DNA of 64,000 nucleotides from Oscillospiraceae bacterium (lineage in GTDB: Bacteria > Bacillota > Clostridia > Oscillospirales > Acutalibacteraceae). The position numbers and the translations under genes were made by a program. The stretch's first letter is position 1. Each line of letters opens with the position of its first letter. Below the pieces are notes generated by a model. It worked only from the letters and a program-made list of their open reading frames with translations, did not search any database and was not told where the DNA came from. Positions 32,240 through 40,185 of this stretch are shown piece after piece. The stretch covers positions 1-64,000 of the forward strand of contig WQWM01000012.1 of assembly GCA_009785335.1 (NCBI GenBank). The letters run 5' to 3'.

Positions 32240-32480
32240 AAAATAGCACAAGCTGTAGGGGTGGCGTATGCTGTCGCGGACGAAAGTGCAGACCATAACT
32301 CAGAAATCGCTCCGCGAGCCTTCCTCACCCCTCGCGACTCGGGGAGCTCCTTCCTTGGGAAGGAGCTGAGGTTTTTCTCTTATCATTTTGATGTTGTCAA
32401 CCGTCCAATCCTTAGCTCCTTCCTGTGGAAGGAGCTGGCGCACCTCGGGTGCGTCTGAGGAAGGTTCGCGGAGCGACAGC
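32240..32480. repeat. R1 remnant and inverted R2 pair
   Basis: Decayed R1 at 32254-32285 (CTGTAGGGGTGGCGTATGC), R2 at about 32306-32372 and its inverse at about 32412-32477. Confidence 0.6.
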
Positions 32481-32496
32481 TTGTTTAACGTTAGTA

Positions 32497-33747
32497 CTAA
32501 GCATTGATTTCGCGTATCATTCGTCTTGCGCGTGCGGTGGTGGAGTTCGCGCCGATGTTGAGCGCCGCGCCGCTGCCCCAAACGCCGATGGCATATTGCG
32601 GCAACACGGGTTGAATCTCCAGGTGGATGCGATAGCGCAAGTCATCGTCTTGCTCGCGATGTAGGAAGTAGCCTTCGATGAGCACGGGGGTCATCACGCC
32701 TGGCGCAAGCACCATGCCGTAGTATACCCAGCCGTCGCTGTCGAAAAACCAAGCATCTTCGGCTGCGGTGAAGGCCGTGAGCGGGCGCAACGCTGCGCTG
32801 CCCTGCATTTGCACAGGCGCATTTTGTTGTGCAAACAGATGCACATCGTGCTGCAACACTTCCCACTGGACATATTCGAATAAAATTTGCGTGATGGTGG
32901 GCACCGCGCGTTCGTTTTGCTGTGTAATGATCTGCAGGGGTTGATAGAGTATGCTGCCGTCCTCTTGCGGACGCTGGTAAACCCCCATGAATTCGTGTTG
33001 TGTAATGCCAAGCCCAAGCGCGTATAAATCTTCGGGACGCAAGGCGGAAAGATCAGGCAAGTCGGGGTCAAGCGCATCGTAGTCGATGGAGATGCGCTCC
33101 CACACCAGCAAACGGCCGCCATTGTCGTTGCCGTCGGGCAAGCGTTCGGCGGGCACTCGTGCATCCAAGGTGCGCGCCCATGCCGTGTTGAGTGCGATAA
33201 AATCAGTGCTAACCAGTATTTGTTGCAACTGCTGTTGGGTAACGGTGTGCGGTGTGTGGACATCGCTGGGTTGGTTGTGTTGGCGCATGGCAGTGACCAG
33301 CTCGCCTTCGTCGTTGCGGCGGCGCGCTAGCATGGTTTCTTCCACACGCACCCGCAGCAGCACCGGCAGAACATCGGTATTCACCAGCGCAATGGGACGC
33401 TGTGCGGTTTCGCCGGGCAGCAGAGTGATTTCGTTGCGGTGGTAGGGATCAAGCAAAATCAACTCCTGTGCAACCAAGGGGTTACCTTGTGCATCTAGCA
33501 GTTGAAATGCGTCGTCTAGTTCGTGCACATGCACGAGGTAAGACGTGATGCCAGCGGCAACCACGGCTGCCGCGCAAATACCCAGCGCAAAAAAATAAAA
33601 CAAACCACGCTGCCTGTCGGTCCATTGCAGACTCGGCAGCGTTGCAGGTTTTTTTTGTGGTTGCAGACGCACCGCTCGGGCGTTGCGCCGCCGCACGCGC
33701 CAAATGGCAAGGCGCATGCGCGGGTTAAAAAAGCGCTTGTTCTTCAT
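32497..33747 (-). CDS. Exported membrane-anchored protein encoded with a SipW-like protein
   Basis: The 416-residue product starts at ATG 33747 (GGTG upstream). A basic cytoplasmic N-terminus is followed by a TM/signal segment (GLFYFFALGICAAAVVAAGI) and a large extracytoplasmic domain. Its opening LPGETAQRPIALVNTDVLPV, which reads like the TasA/camelysin-type LxPGxxxxxxxxVxNxG region, fits a SipW-dependent substrate. That is an inference; no named domain is certain. It overlaps the SipW-like gene by 23 bp. Confidence 0.7.
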   Translation of the reverse strand: MKNKRFFNPRMRLAIWRVRRRNARAVRLQPQKKPATLPSLQWTDRQRGLFYFFALGICAAAVVAAGITSYLVHVHELDDAFQLLDAQGNPLVAQELILLDPYHRNEITLLPGETAQRPIALVNTDVLPVLLRVRVEETMLARRRNDEGELVTAMRQHNQPSDVHTPHTVTQQQLQQILVSTDFIALNTAWARTLDARVPAERLPDGNDNGGRLLVWERISIDYDALDPDLPDLSALRPEDLYALGLGITQHEFMGVYQRPQEDGSILYQPLQIITQQNERAVPTITQILFEYVQWEVLQHDVHLFAQQNAPVQMQGSAALRPLTAFTAAEDAWFFDSDGWVYYGMVLAPGVMTPVLIEGYFLHREQDDDLRYRIHLEIQPVLPQYAIGVWGSGAALNIGANSTTARARRMIREINA

Positions 33748-34408
33748 GCACAATCACCTTTTTCTTGCGTACAAAGGGACGCACCCATTTGCGCAGCAGC
33801 ACAGCCGCCACACACAATGCTGCTGCCAGCACGGCGATAGCCCAGGCATGGGTGTGCAAAAACGACAACACAAAGCCTGCGCGCGGTATGACGGCCACAC
33901 GCACGCCAAGCACTTGCGCGGCGGGAATCTCCAAGCTGTCGTGTTCAACGCCTGCTTCAGGGCGGCGGGTGCGGAAATATAGCCGGGCGCCACTGCCAGC
34001 GCGTTCGTGTACTACGCGGGTTAAGCGGCTGTCGGGCTGGCCGGGCAGCGCGTAGTATGTAATCACGTTGCCGGAATCAATGCGTTCGGGCGCACGGTTG
34101 ACCGTGATGAGCATATCGCCGCGTGCAATCACGGGAGCCATGGCATCGGTGGGTTCCACAAAAAAGCGCAGACCAAACACCCCACCGGGGAAGGTGTTGA
34201 GCACCAGCACAACGGTCAATAGCAGGCACACCAGCACACCGAAGCCAAACAATGCGTTGGCCAAGCGTTTGATGTTGCGGGCTTTTTTTTCGCCGGGCAC
34301 CACGGCCATGGCAAGGGTGACGGTGTTATCATCCCACACTTCATCGGCCAGGTGGTCAACTTCTTCAACAAAGGCTTCGCCTTGTGGCGAAATTGGCAAT
34401 GGACTCAC
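33725..34408 (-). CDS. SipW-like signal peptidase homologue lacking the catalytic dyad
   Basis: The 227-residue S26B-type protein has a TM at about 51-71 and a second at about 185-205. The usual catalytic SGSMxP is replaced by PTDAMAPVIARGD (Ser to Ala) and the usual THR by LTRVVHE (His missing at that place), while later motifs (IPAAQVLGVRVAVIPRAGF) align well with SipW. It is probably a non-catalytic relative. The GTG start overlaps the DivIVA-like gene by 4 bp. Confidence 0.8.
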   Translation of the reverse strand: MSPLPISPQGEAFVEEVDHLADEVWDDNTVTLAMAVVPGEKKARNIKRLANALFGFGVLVCLLLTVVLVLNTFPGGVFGLRFFVEPTDAMAPVIARGDMLITVNRAPERIDSGNVITYYALPGQPDSRLTRVVHERAGSGARLYFRTRRPEAGVEHDSLEIPAAQVLGVRVAVIPRAGFVLSFLHTHAWAIAVLAAALCVAAVLLRKWVRPFVRKKKVIVHEEQALF

Positions 34409-35157
34409 CTCGCTTGTCTACTCAGGTTTTGGTCGCGCAGGCGGTAATCCACTGGCGCGGGCGGCTCTGCATCACGCAGCACATTGCGCACGGAGTTGGA
34501 GATGCTTTGCAGCTGGCCGAACACGCGGTCGCGCTCGGTGTGCAGCTCTTCCACGCGGTGGCGTGCGCTTTGCAATGTAGCTTCGGCATCTTGCTCGGCT
34601 TTGCCGGTGATTTCTGCAGCAAGGCGGCGGGCATCCTGCTCAGCTTTGTGGAGGGTATCATCTGCTTGACGGCGGGCGTCTACCAATGTTTTGGCAATGC
34701 AGTGCATGTCCTGTTCATAGCTGCCGTTGTTTTCGCTGGTTTGTTGATTCGCCTGTTGGTTCAACTGGTGGCGCAGGTATTCAATTTCCTGGTGCGCCGC
34801 TTGCAGTTGCCTGTGCAGCTCGCTGGAATCCGTAGCTGCGGGCGTGGGCACAGTTGACGCGTGGGCAAGTTGCTCGTGCAGGCGGCGAGATTGTTCTTGC
34901 TCGGCCGCAAGCTGTTGTTGCAGCTGCACGATGTAAAGTTCCTGTTGTTGTGCGGCAGCGGAGTCATCGCTTGGCAGCAAAACAGCACCGCCTTCGCGGC
35001 CGGCCAGCTCGCGTTTGAGACTGCGGTTGTCTTCGCGAATCTTCTTGAACGCAACCTCAAGCTGCGCAAGATATAGATCCACGCGTTCGGTGCCATAGCC
35101 CTGGCGTTGCACGCCAAACATGTTGCGATATTTTTCGTTGGGCACATATTCTTTCAT
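34405..35157 (-). CDS. DivIVA-like coiled-coil protein
   Basis: The 250-residue product has a DivIVA-type N-terminal motif (GYGTERVDLYLAQLEVAFKK) followed by a Gln/Glu/Ala-rich coiled coil (about 70-230). DivIVA/GpsB relatives mark curved membrane at poles and septa. It is first of a three-gene operon with the SipW-like and exported proteins, which links the surface protein to a polar or septal site. The promoter is at 35201-35229. Confidence 0.82.
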   Translation of the reverse strand: MKEYVPNEKYRNMFGVQRQGYGTERVDLYLAQLEVAFKKIREDNRSLKRELAGREGGAVLLPSDDSAAAQQQELYIVQLQQQLAAEQEQSRRLHEQLAHASTVPTPAATDSSELHRQLQAAHQEIEYLRHQLNQQANQQTSENNGSYEQDMHCIAKTLVDARRQADDTLHKAEQDARRLAAEITGKAEQDAEATLQSARHRVEELHTERDRVFGQLQSISNSVRNVLRDAEPPAPVDYRLRDQNLSRQAR

Positions 35158-35200
35158 GCGATGAAGTCCCCCTCTTGTTGATTATACGTAATCATTTTAT

Positions 35201-35229
35201 ATTATACTACATGTTGTGGGGGATTGCAA
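35201..35229 (-). promoter_or_regulatory. Promoter of the DivIVA-like operon
   Basis: Minus-strand TTGCAA (35224-35229), 17-bp spacer, TATAAT (35201-35206). Confidence 0.7.
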
Positions 35230-35277
35230 GGGGTTTCACTATTTTTTTTGCGTGCCTAAATTTTTACAGTGCTCGAC

Positions 35278-35306
35278 TTGACATGGCGGGTGGGATGTGT
35301 TATCAT
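35278..35306 (+). promoter_or_regulatory. Promoter of small coiled-coil gene
   Basis: TTGACA (35278-35283), 17-bp spacer, TATCAT (35301-35306). Confidence 0.75.
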
Positions 35307-35337
35307 GGGAGTAGAAATGAGATGAGAGGGGAGCAAG

Positions 35338-35481
35338 ATGCACGAGGAGAAAATTTTAGCGGCGATTGCTGATATGGAGCGCCGCATCAATACATCGTTC
35401 GAGTCTTTGGAAGCTCGCCTTAAAGAAATCAGAATAGATTTGCTTGAGCTGCAACAGCGCAAGCGCCAACAAGAAGAATAA
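35338..35481 (+). CDS. 47-residue charged coiled-coil protein
   Basis: ATG after AGAGGGGAGCAAG. The product (MHEEKILAAIADMERRINTS and onward to RQQEE) is almost entirely amphipathic helix with heptad Leu/Ile spacing and 40 percent charged residues. It has its own promoter (35278-35306) and a terminator (about 35493-35520, CGGGCGGAGAAATCTGCTCG then T run), so it is a real monocistronic gene. Function unknown; it could be a small oligomerising regulator. Confidence 0.75.
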   Translation: MHEEKILAAIADMERRINTSFESLEARLKEIRIDLLELQQRKRQQEE

Positions 35482-35492
35482 CATAAATCTTA

Positions 35493-35521
35493 CCGGGCGG
35501 AGAAATCTGCTCGGTTTTTTC
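35493..35521 (+). terminator. Terminator of small coiled-coil gene
   Basis: ACCGGGCGGAGAAATCTGC plus TCGGTTTTTTCG. Nearly the same sequence ends the next gene (about 36239-36267). Confidence 0.8.
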
Positions 35522-35560
35522 GTCGTTTTTCACAAACATGAAAAACTTTGCCAAAAAAGC

Positions 35561-35588
35561 TTGACAAAATGGGGGGGGGGGGGATAAT
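35561..35588 (+). promoter_or_regulatory. Promoter with G13 spacer, candidate phase-variable switch
   Basis: TTGACA (35561-35566), then AAAT and thirteen G (35571-35583), then GATAAT (35583-35588; its first G is the last of the run). The present spacer is 16 bp. Slippage by one base would give 15 or 17 bp and so change promoter strength. Confidence 0.75.
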
Positions 35589-35621
35589 TTTAGTTAACAT
35601 TTACAAAGGAGATTGTTTCAC

Positions 35622-36224
35622 ATGAGGAAGTGGATTTCGCTGGTGCTGGCGGTGATGATGGTGTTTGCGCTGGGTGCAGGCTTGGTGGGTTGCGGCAACT
35701 CAGGCATCGACGAAAGATATGGTGCAAGTAGTTTGGAGGAATGGGTTAGACTTTATAATCTCGCGTTGGAAAACAACAATGCTGAAGCGCTTATCCTCCT
35801 AGAACTTTCCGGTATAGTTCGCTATGCTTCTGGTGTGAGCAGAGAGGATATCGAGGAGGAGGAGCGAGAGAGATTGCGGCGGGCTCAACGAACCGTAAGG
35901 GAAGTGCAATCGCTGACCGTTCATACGATTCAAGAATATATCGCTTGGGAAAACTTACTACTTACTTCTGCTTTGTATCAACCAACCTTATTGACGATAG
36001 AAGGCGTGTTGAGCGACCTCGCAGCACGAGAACAAGAAAGGCACGACTTCCTTTCAGAGCTCTTCACGATTGAGGACATAACAACACGTTTTACACGTCA
36101 AAATTTTACCCTACATGGCTTAGAGCGATTGTCGAGAGTGCTTCATCCTCTCGTCGAGTTAGGGTATTATCCCATCGCTCCTTCGATATTTGTGCAAATC
36201 AATGGGCGTTGGTTTCGCGCGTAA
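35622..36224 (+). CDS. Lipoprotein under a poly-G promoter
   Basis: The 200-residue product follows AAAGGAGATTGTTTCAC. Signal peptide with lipobox GLVGC (Cys about residue 24), then a helical domain with many Glu/Arg (REDIEEEERERLRRAQRTVR) and a C-terminal ERLSRVLHPLVELGYYPIAP. No family is recognised. It is downstream of a promoter with a G13 spacer, and a duplicated terminator follows. Confidence 0.78.
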   Translation: MRKWISLVLAVMMVFALGAGLVGCGNSGIDERYGASSLEEWVRLYNLALENNNAEALILLELSGIVRYASGVSREDIEEEERERLRRAQRTVREVQSLTVHTIQEYIAWENLLLTSALYQPTLLTIEGVLSDLAAREQERHDFLSELFTIEDITTRFTRQNFTLHGLERLSRVLHPLVELGYYPIAPSIFVQINGRWFRA

Positions 36225-36238
36225 CAACATACCTACCA

Positions 36239-36267
36239 CTGGGCGGAGAAATCTGCTCGGTTTTTTT
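36239..36267 (+). terminator. Terminator of poly-G lipoprotein gene
   Basis: CTGGGCGGAGAAATCTGCTC plus GGTTTTTTTGC, a near-duplicate of the terminator at 35493-35521. Confidence 0.75.
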
Positions 36268-36289
36268 GCTGCTTGTGAGCGATGAGAAA

Positions 36290-36460
36290 ATCCTCGCTCC
36301 GCGAGCCTTCCTCAGTCACGCGCGACGCGTGCCAGCTCCTTCCCGAGGAAGGAGCTAGGGCTTGCTTCTTAACGTTACGATATTGCTATCCTCTTAAACC
36401 TTAGCTCCCTCTTGTGGAGGGAGCTCCCTGCGTCGCGCGGGGTGAGGGAGGGGTGCGAGC
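36290..36460. repeat. Inverted R2 pair
   Basis: CTCCGCGAGCCTTCCTCAGT begins the left unit (about 36296-36360). The right unit (about 36400-36450) is a diverged inverse ending GGGGTGAGGGAGGGG. The rest of the gap to 36628 contains the sigma-factor promoter region (TATAAT near 36566). Confidence 0.6.
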
Positions 36461-36628
36461 ACAATCACACAACCAAAATCAAGTTGAAATAGCTTCTGTC
36501 TCCACGCCCCCAAAAACATTTTTCCGTCTTTTTTGCACTTTGGCTTGCCCCGTGGAAAAAAATATGGTATAATAGTGAGGAAATTGCGCGCCAAGCGCGA
36601 CATACTAGTAGCAGGAGGAAAGTGCATC

Positions 36629-37192
36629 GTGGAGCAACGCACCGCCGAGGAAGCCTATGCCGCATTTTGCGGGGGCGACCAAAGCGCATTTGACCAAATC
36701 ATGCATGAGTTCCGGCAGGGGCTGATTTTTTTCCTGCGCAGCTATGTCAAGTCGTATGAAACGGCAGAGGACCTAGCCGAGGATACATTTGTTGAGCTCA
36801 TCATTCACCAGGGCAGATTTCGCGGGCAAAGCTCGCTGAAAACATTCATCTATTCTGTGGCGCGGCACAAGGCCATTGATCACATTCGCCGCGAACAACG
36901 CCGCCCCACCGTGGCGCTGGATGAAATTGACCACTGGCAAGGCGATGAAGACACGCCAGAGGAACACTATCTGGCGCAGGAGCGGGCGCAGGTGATTGCA
37001 AATGCCATTGCCACATTGTCGCCCGACTACCAGGAGGTGCTGCGGCTGCTCTATCTGGAACGATTGAGCTACGACGACATTGCGCGGATTATGCGCAAAA
37101 GCAACAAACAGATTGATAACCTGGCCTATCGCGCACGCAACACGCTGCGCACGGCCCTAGGAAAGGAGGCAGAATATCTTGAAGAATCATGA
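36629..37192 (+). CDS. ECF-type RNA polymerase sigma factor
   Basis: The 187-residue product begins with GTG after GCAGGAGG. Region 2 (FFLRSYVKSYETAEDLAEDTFVELI, SLKTFIYSVARHKAIDHIRR) and region 4 (LSPDYQEVLRLLYLERLSYDDIARIM) are complete. It is followed by, and overlaps by 14 bp, a membrane protein likely to be its anti-sigma factor. The -10 TATAAT lies about 60 nt upstream; an autoregulated ECF promoter was not identified. Confidence 0.92.
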   Translation: MEQRTAEEAYAAFCGGDQSAFDQIMHEFRQGLIFFLRSYVKSYETAEDLAEDTFVELIIHQGRFRGQSSLKTFIYSVARHKAIDHIRREQRRPTVALDEIDHWQGDEDTPEEHYLAQERAQVIANAIATLSPDYQEVLRLLYLERLSYDDIARIMRKSNKQIDNLAYRARNTLRTALGKEAEYLEES

Positions 37193-37991
37193 TGATTTCA
37201 TGCAGGCAGTGTATGCCAAGGCAGACGTGAAGCGCAAGCAGATTAAGCGGCGCAACACGATGATTCGCAACGCAACGGTGAGTTTTGTGTGCACATTTGT
37301 GGTTGCGCTTGCTGTGGTGCCCATCAGCCGCATGTTTATGCAACAACCGCAACAGCCCGTAGTCCCCTTCATACCTGTGGCGGATTACAACTATCCCATT
37401 GATGTTGAACGAATGTTGCCGATGGGTGACGAATTGACCCCCGATGAAATAGAACAGCTGGTGCGCGATAACATTGAGTCCCACAGAGAAAACAATTTCG
37501 CCGCGCGCAACGCCCCGCCGCAAGTGGTGGTGGCCGCAGGCGAAACTTTGGAACTGCACAGCATAGACGACATGGCTGAATTGGCAGATGTGCTGGCGGC
37601 GAATTATTTGCCCGGCGATTATGACACGGATGGCGAACCCATCAGTTTGCCGGTGGTGCCGCGCTTTGCAGGTGCGGTGACGATTGAATCCGTGGACAGT
37701 TTGCTGGAATTTTTGGCGGGCTTGCCCTCAAATGTGCACTTGCTGCAACAGTTGATGGATGAGTATGACGACGAGTTTTTTAGCGAAAACGTGCTGATGG
37801 CCATGCCCATTGGCATTGGTGTGCCGCTGGCCCAGAGCCTTGCAGCGGGACCAGGAGCAATTGACGTTGAACCAGATCAACCGGAAGATGAACCGCCAAG
37901 CATTGGCCGTGGCGCGTTGGATAACTGGCATGCGAACGTGGATAGTGACTTAATGTTGCTGCTGCTGGTGCCGATGAGCATTGCAGAATGA
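37179..37991 (+). CDS. Putative membrane anti-sigma factor
   Basis: The 270-residue product starts at TTG (37179), with AAAGGAGG nine bases upstream and inside the sigma gene. A short basic cytoplasmic head (about 1-28), one TM segment (VSFVCTFVVALAVVPIS, about 34-52) and an acidic extracellular part follow. There is no ZAS zinc motif, so the anti-sigma role rests on coupling to the sigma gene and topology. A terminator is at 38004-38038. Confidence 0.72.
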   Translation: MKNHDDFMQAVYAKADVKRKQIKRRNTMIRNATVSFVCTFVVALAVVPISRMFMQQPQQPVVPFIPVADYNYPIDVERMLPMGDELTPDEIEQLVRDNIESHRENNFAARNAPPQVVVAAGETLELHSIDDMAELADVLAANYLPGDYDTDGEPISLPVVPRFAGAVTIESVDSLLEFLAGLPSNVHLLQQLMDEYDDEFFSENVLMAMPIGIGVPLAQSLAAGPGAIDVEPDQPEDEPPSIGRGALDNWHANVDSDLMLLLLVPMSIAE

Positions 37992-38003
37992 TTTTTTGCG
38001 ATA

Positions 38004-38038
38004 CAGCCCCATCAAGTGATTGGTGGGGTTGACTTTTT
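38004..38038 (+). terminator. Terminator of sigma/anti-sigma operon
   Basis: CAGCCCCA and TGGGGTTG stem around TCAAGTGATTGG, then ACTTTTTT. Confidence 0.75.
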
Positions 38039-38078
38039 TGAGGGGGATATTATAATGAAAAAGATACTTGATTGCTGA
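38029..38078 (+). other. Orphan promoter and seven-codon ORF
   Basis: TTGACT (38029-38034), 16-bp spacer, TATAAT (38051-38056), AGGGGG, and ATG at 38055 opening MKKILDC then TGA, immediately followed by an R1 composite. The start resembles the MKKI opening of nearby lipoproteins, so it may be a gene start truncated by the repeat. As the ATG overlaps the -10, the ORF is probably not translated from this promoter. Confidence 0.35.
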
Positions 38079-38089
38079 TATCACATTGC

Positions 38090-38305
38090 GCGTGCAGGGG
38101 CGGCAACCTGCCGCCCGAAACCTCAATGGGCCATGTTTTTTATACCCCGGGCGGATTCACATCCGCCCCTACAGGTTGCGGGTTGATTCGGTGAAGGAAA
38201 AAGAGACAAGCCGCGTCGCTCCGCGAGCCTTCCTCAGACACGCCCGAGGCGTGCCAGCTCCTTCCTGAGGAAGGAGCTAAGGCTTTGGCGGTTAACGCCA
38301 GCGAA
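38090..38305. repeat. R1 composite followed by R2
   Basis: R1 composite 38093-38176 (left GCAGGGGCGGCAACCTGCCG, right CGGGCGGATTCACATCCGCC plus CCTACAGG) and an R2 unit at about 38214-38290. Confidence 0.75.
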
Positions 38306-38336
38306 GCTATAGGCAGGTAGATAGCACTGCAAATGT

Positions 38337-38403
38337 TTGCTCTGAAATTAGAGCAATTCTAGGCATAATATTCCCATACAATAAGTGTACCAGTTTCGGT
38401 ACA
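38337..38403. promoter_or_regulatory. Two inverted repeats upstream of XRE regulator
   Basis: TTGCTCT-GAAATT-AGAGCAA (38337-38356) and TGTACC-AGTTTC-GGTACA (38386-38403). The second abuts the SD of the XRE gene and is a candidate autoregulatory operator. Confidence 0.5.
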
Positions 38404-38416
38404 AGGAGTGGGAAGT

Positions 38417-38668
38417 ATGATGCAACAAAAAATCAAACAAGACATCAATATCGGCGCAAATATTCGCGACTTGCGCTTGCGATGTGATATTGGACAAACT
38501 GAAATGGCGATAAAACTGCAGCTGTTGGGCATTGACATGACCCGCGTAGCGTTGTATAAAATTGAAAGCGGTGAGCAGCACATTCAAGCAACGCAACTGC
38601 GCGGCATTCGCGATGTGCTGGGTGTGACCTATGACGACTTGCTGAAAGAGCAGGAGGGCATGCAATGA
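38417..38668 (+). CDS. XRE-family HTH regulator
   Basis: The 83-residue single HTH protein has GANIRDLRLRCDIGQTEMAI, VALYKIESGEQ and IRDVLGVTYDDLL. AAGGAG lies 8 nt before the ATG at 38417. The stop overlaps the ComEA-like gene start (ATGA), so both are co-translated. It probably binds one of the inverted repeats upstream. Confidence 0.85.
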   Translation: MMQQKIKQDINIGANIRDLRLRCDIGQTEMAIKLQLLGIDMTRVALYKIESGEQHIQATQLRGIRDVLGVTYDDLLKEQEGMQ

Positions 38669-39228
38669 AGAAACCCGCACACCGCCGTCCCGAATTGCTG
38701 CTGGGCGCAGCGGTGCTTTGTGTGGCCGCCGGCGTGATGTTTTTCATTGCGGCGCGCGGCGGCGTGCAACCCGTGCAAGTGCAGGCCACTACCCAGCATT
38801 TGCAGGCGGGCGAAAGCCCCTTTGCGCAACCGCAAGTGCCAACGCAGCCAGATTGTCCGCCCACACAGCCCGTGCAGCCTGATCAAACCAACGCACAGGG
38901 GCAGATGATTATCGGCTACACGGGTGTGACGGTTTATCACGTTCCGTCGCCGACTGTATCACCTACACAGCCACCCGTTGTACCGCCGACTGCGGCACCC
39001 ACTCAGCCGCCAACACAGCCAACTGCTGCGCAATCGCCCATGGTGAACATCAACACTGCTGACCTGCAACGCCTGCAAATCCTGCCGGGTATTGGTCCAG
39101 CGCGTGCACAGGCAATACTCGATTGGCGGGCGCAGCATGGTGCGTTTAGCCGGCCCGAGCAGCTGCTGGAGATCAGCGGCATTGGCACGGCCACGCTAAT
39201 GAACATGTTGCCGTTTTTGTATATTTGA
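38665..39228 (+). CDS. ComEA-like membrane-anchored DNA-binding protein
   Basis: The 187-residue product has an N-terminal TM (ELLLGAAVLCVAAGVMFFIA), a long Pro/Thr/Gln-rich spacer (about 50-125) and a C-terminal helix-hairpin-helix domain (VNINTADLQRLQILPGIGPA, LLEISGIGTATL). ComEA binds transforming DNA outside the membrane. The SLBB domain often present in Firmicute ComEA is absent, and comEC is not in the window. An XRE gene is translationally coupled upstream. Confidence 0.85.
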   Translation: MKKPAHRRPELLLGAAVLCVAAGVMFFIAARGGVQPVQVQATTQHLQAGESPFAQPQVPTQPDCPPTQPVQPDQTNAQGQMIIGYTGVTVYHVPSPTVSPTQPPVVPPTAAPTQPPTQPTAAQSPMVNINTADLQRLQILPGIGPARAQAILDWRAQHGAFSRPEQLLEISGIGTATLMNMLPFLYI

Positions 39229-39234
39229 TGAGTT

Positions 39235-39420
39235 GTTGTCGCTCCGCGAGCCTTCCTCTACTTTTGCCACGCTAAGGCGCGCAAAAGTCCGCGCGACGCG
39301 GCCAGCTCCTTCCGGGGGAAGGAGCTTTGGGGCTTGTTTTTTCCACTTTCGTAAATTGTCCTCCGCGAAGCGGGCTAAAGTTTTTTGGTTCTTTTTTTCA
39401 AATAAAGAACAAGAAAGGAA
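39235..39420. repeat. R2 and R4 repeats
   Basis: R2 unit at about 39239-39335 with an inner AAAGGCGCGC-type stem, then R4 at about 39370-39412 (CTAAAGTTTTTTGGTTCTTT). Confidence 0.6.
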
Positions 39421-39424
39421 CCCT

Positions 39425-40177
39425 ATGAAACTCGACTACCACCTGCACACCATTTTTTCCGACGATAGCCGCGAGCCCATGCAAAACATGTGCGCCCGCG
39501 CGGTTGAACTTGGCGTGAACGAAGTGTGCTTCACCGAGCATTTGGACTTTGACGCGCTGAGCTTGGGTTACTATAAGCCCGATGATTACTTTGCCGAGCT
39601 GTATCGCTTGCGTGAAGTGTTTGACGGCAAGCTGATCATTCGCGCGGGGCTTGAAATCAGCGAGCCGCATGACCACATGAAAGAGCTGGAAGAAGCCCAC
39701 GCCCGACCCTATGATTTCATCATGGGTGCGCTGCACTATTGGATGGGCGGGCTGTTTCCGTCTGTGATGCGTGACCGCGGCATGGACTTGCAACGCTGCT
39801 GCGCGCACTACTGGCGCGAAATGCGAAAGATGGTTGCCGTGCAGGGATATGATTGCGTGGCACACTTTGATTTTCCTATCCGCTTTTTTGGCGACATTGT
39901 TTGGCAGCCCGATGAGATTGATGATATTTTCAGCACCGCGCTGCAAAACAATCTGCTGTTTGAGATCAACACGTCGTCGCTGCGCAGCGGTGTGGCTGAA
40001 CCCATGCCCGGTCGTGCGCTGCTGGAGCGATATAAGGCTTGCGGCGGCACGCATGTGACCGTGGGCAGCGACGCCCACGATGCGAAAAGTCTCTATGTTG
40101 GCGTGGACGTTGCACGCGAACTGGCCGAAAGCGTGGGCTTGCAGATTGCGCGGTTTGACAATAGACAAAAAATTTGA
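39425..40177 (+). CDS. PHP-domain phosphatase (HisJ-type histidinol phosphatase)
   Basis: The 250-residue product starts at 39425 after AAGAAAGGAACCCT. PHP metal motifs MKLDYHLHTIFSDDS, TEHLD, GLEISEPH, HFDFP and GSDAHDAKSL are all present. HisJ/HisK hydrolyses histidinol phosphate, but PHP phosphatases vary and no his genes are nearby, so the substrate is uncertain. Confidence 0.88.
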   Translation: MKLDYHLHTIFSDDSREPMQNMCARAVELGVNEVCFTEHLDFDALSLGYYKPDDYFAELYRLREVFDGKLIIRAGLEISEPHDHMKELEEAHARPYDFIMGALHYWMGGLFPSVMRDRGMDLQRCCAHYWREMRKMVAVQGYDCVAHFDFPIRFFGDIVWQPDEIDDIFSTALQNNLLFEINTSSLRSGVAEPMPGRALLERYKACGGTHVTVGSDAHDAKSLYVGVDVARELAESVGLQIARFDNRQKI

Positions 40178-40185
40178 GGTGGCAC

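Noticed and set aside
38055-38078. Seven-codon ORF as a leader peptide
   Set aside because: Its ATG overlaps the -10 box of the only promoter, so it could not be translated from that transcript.
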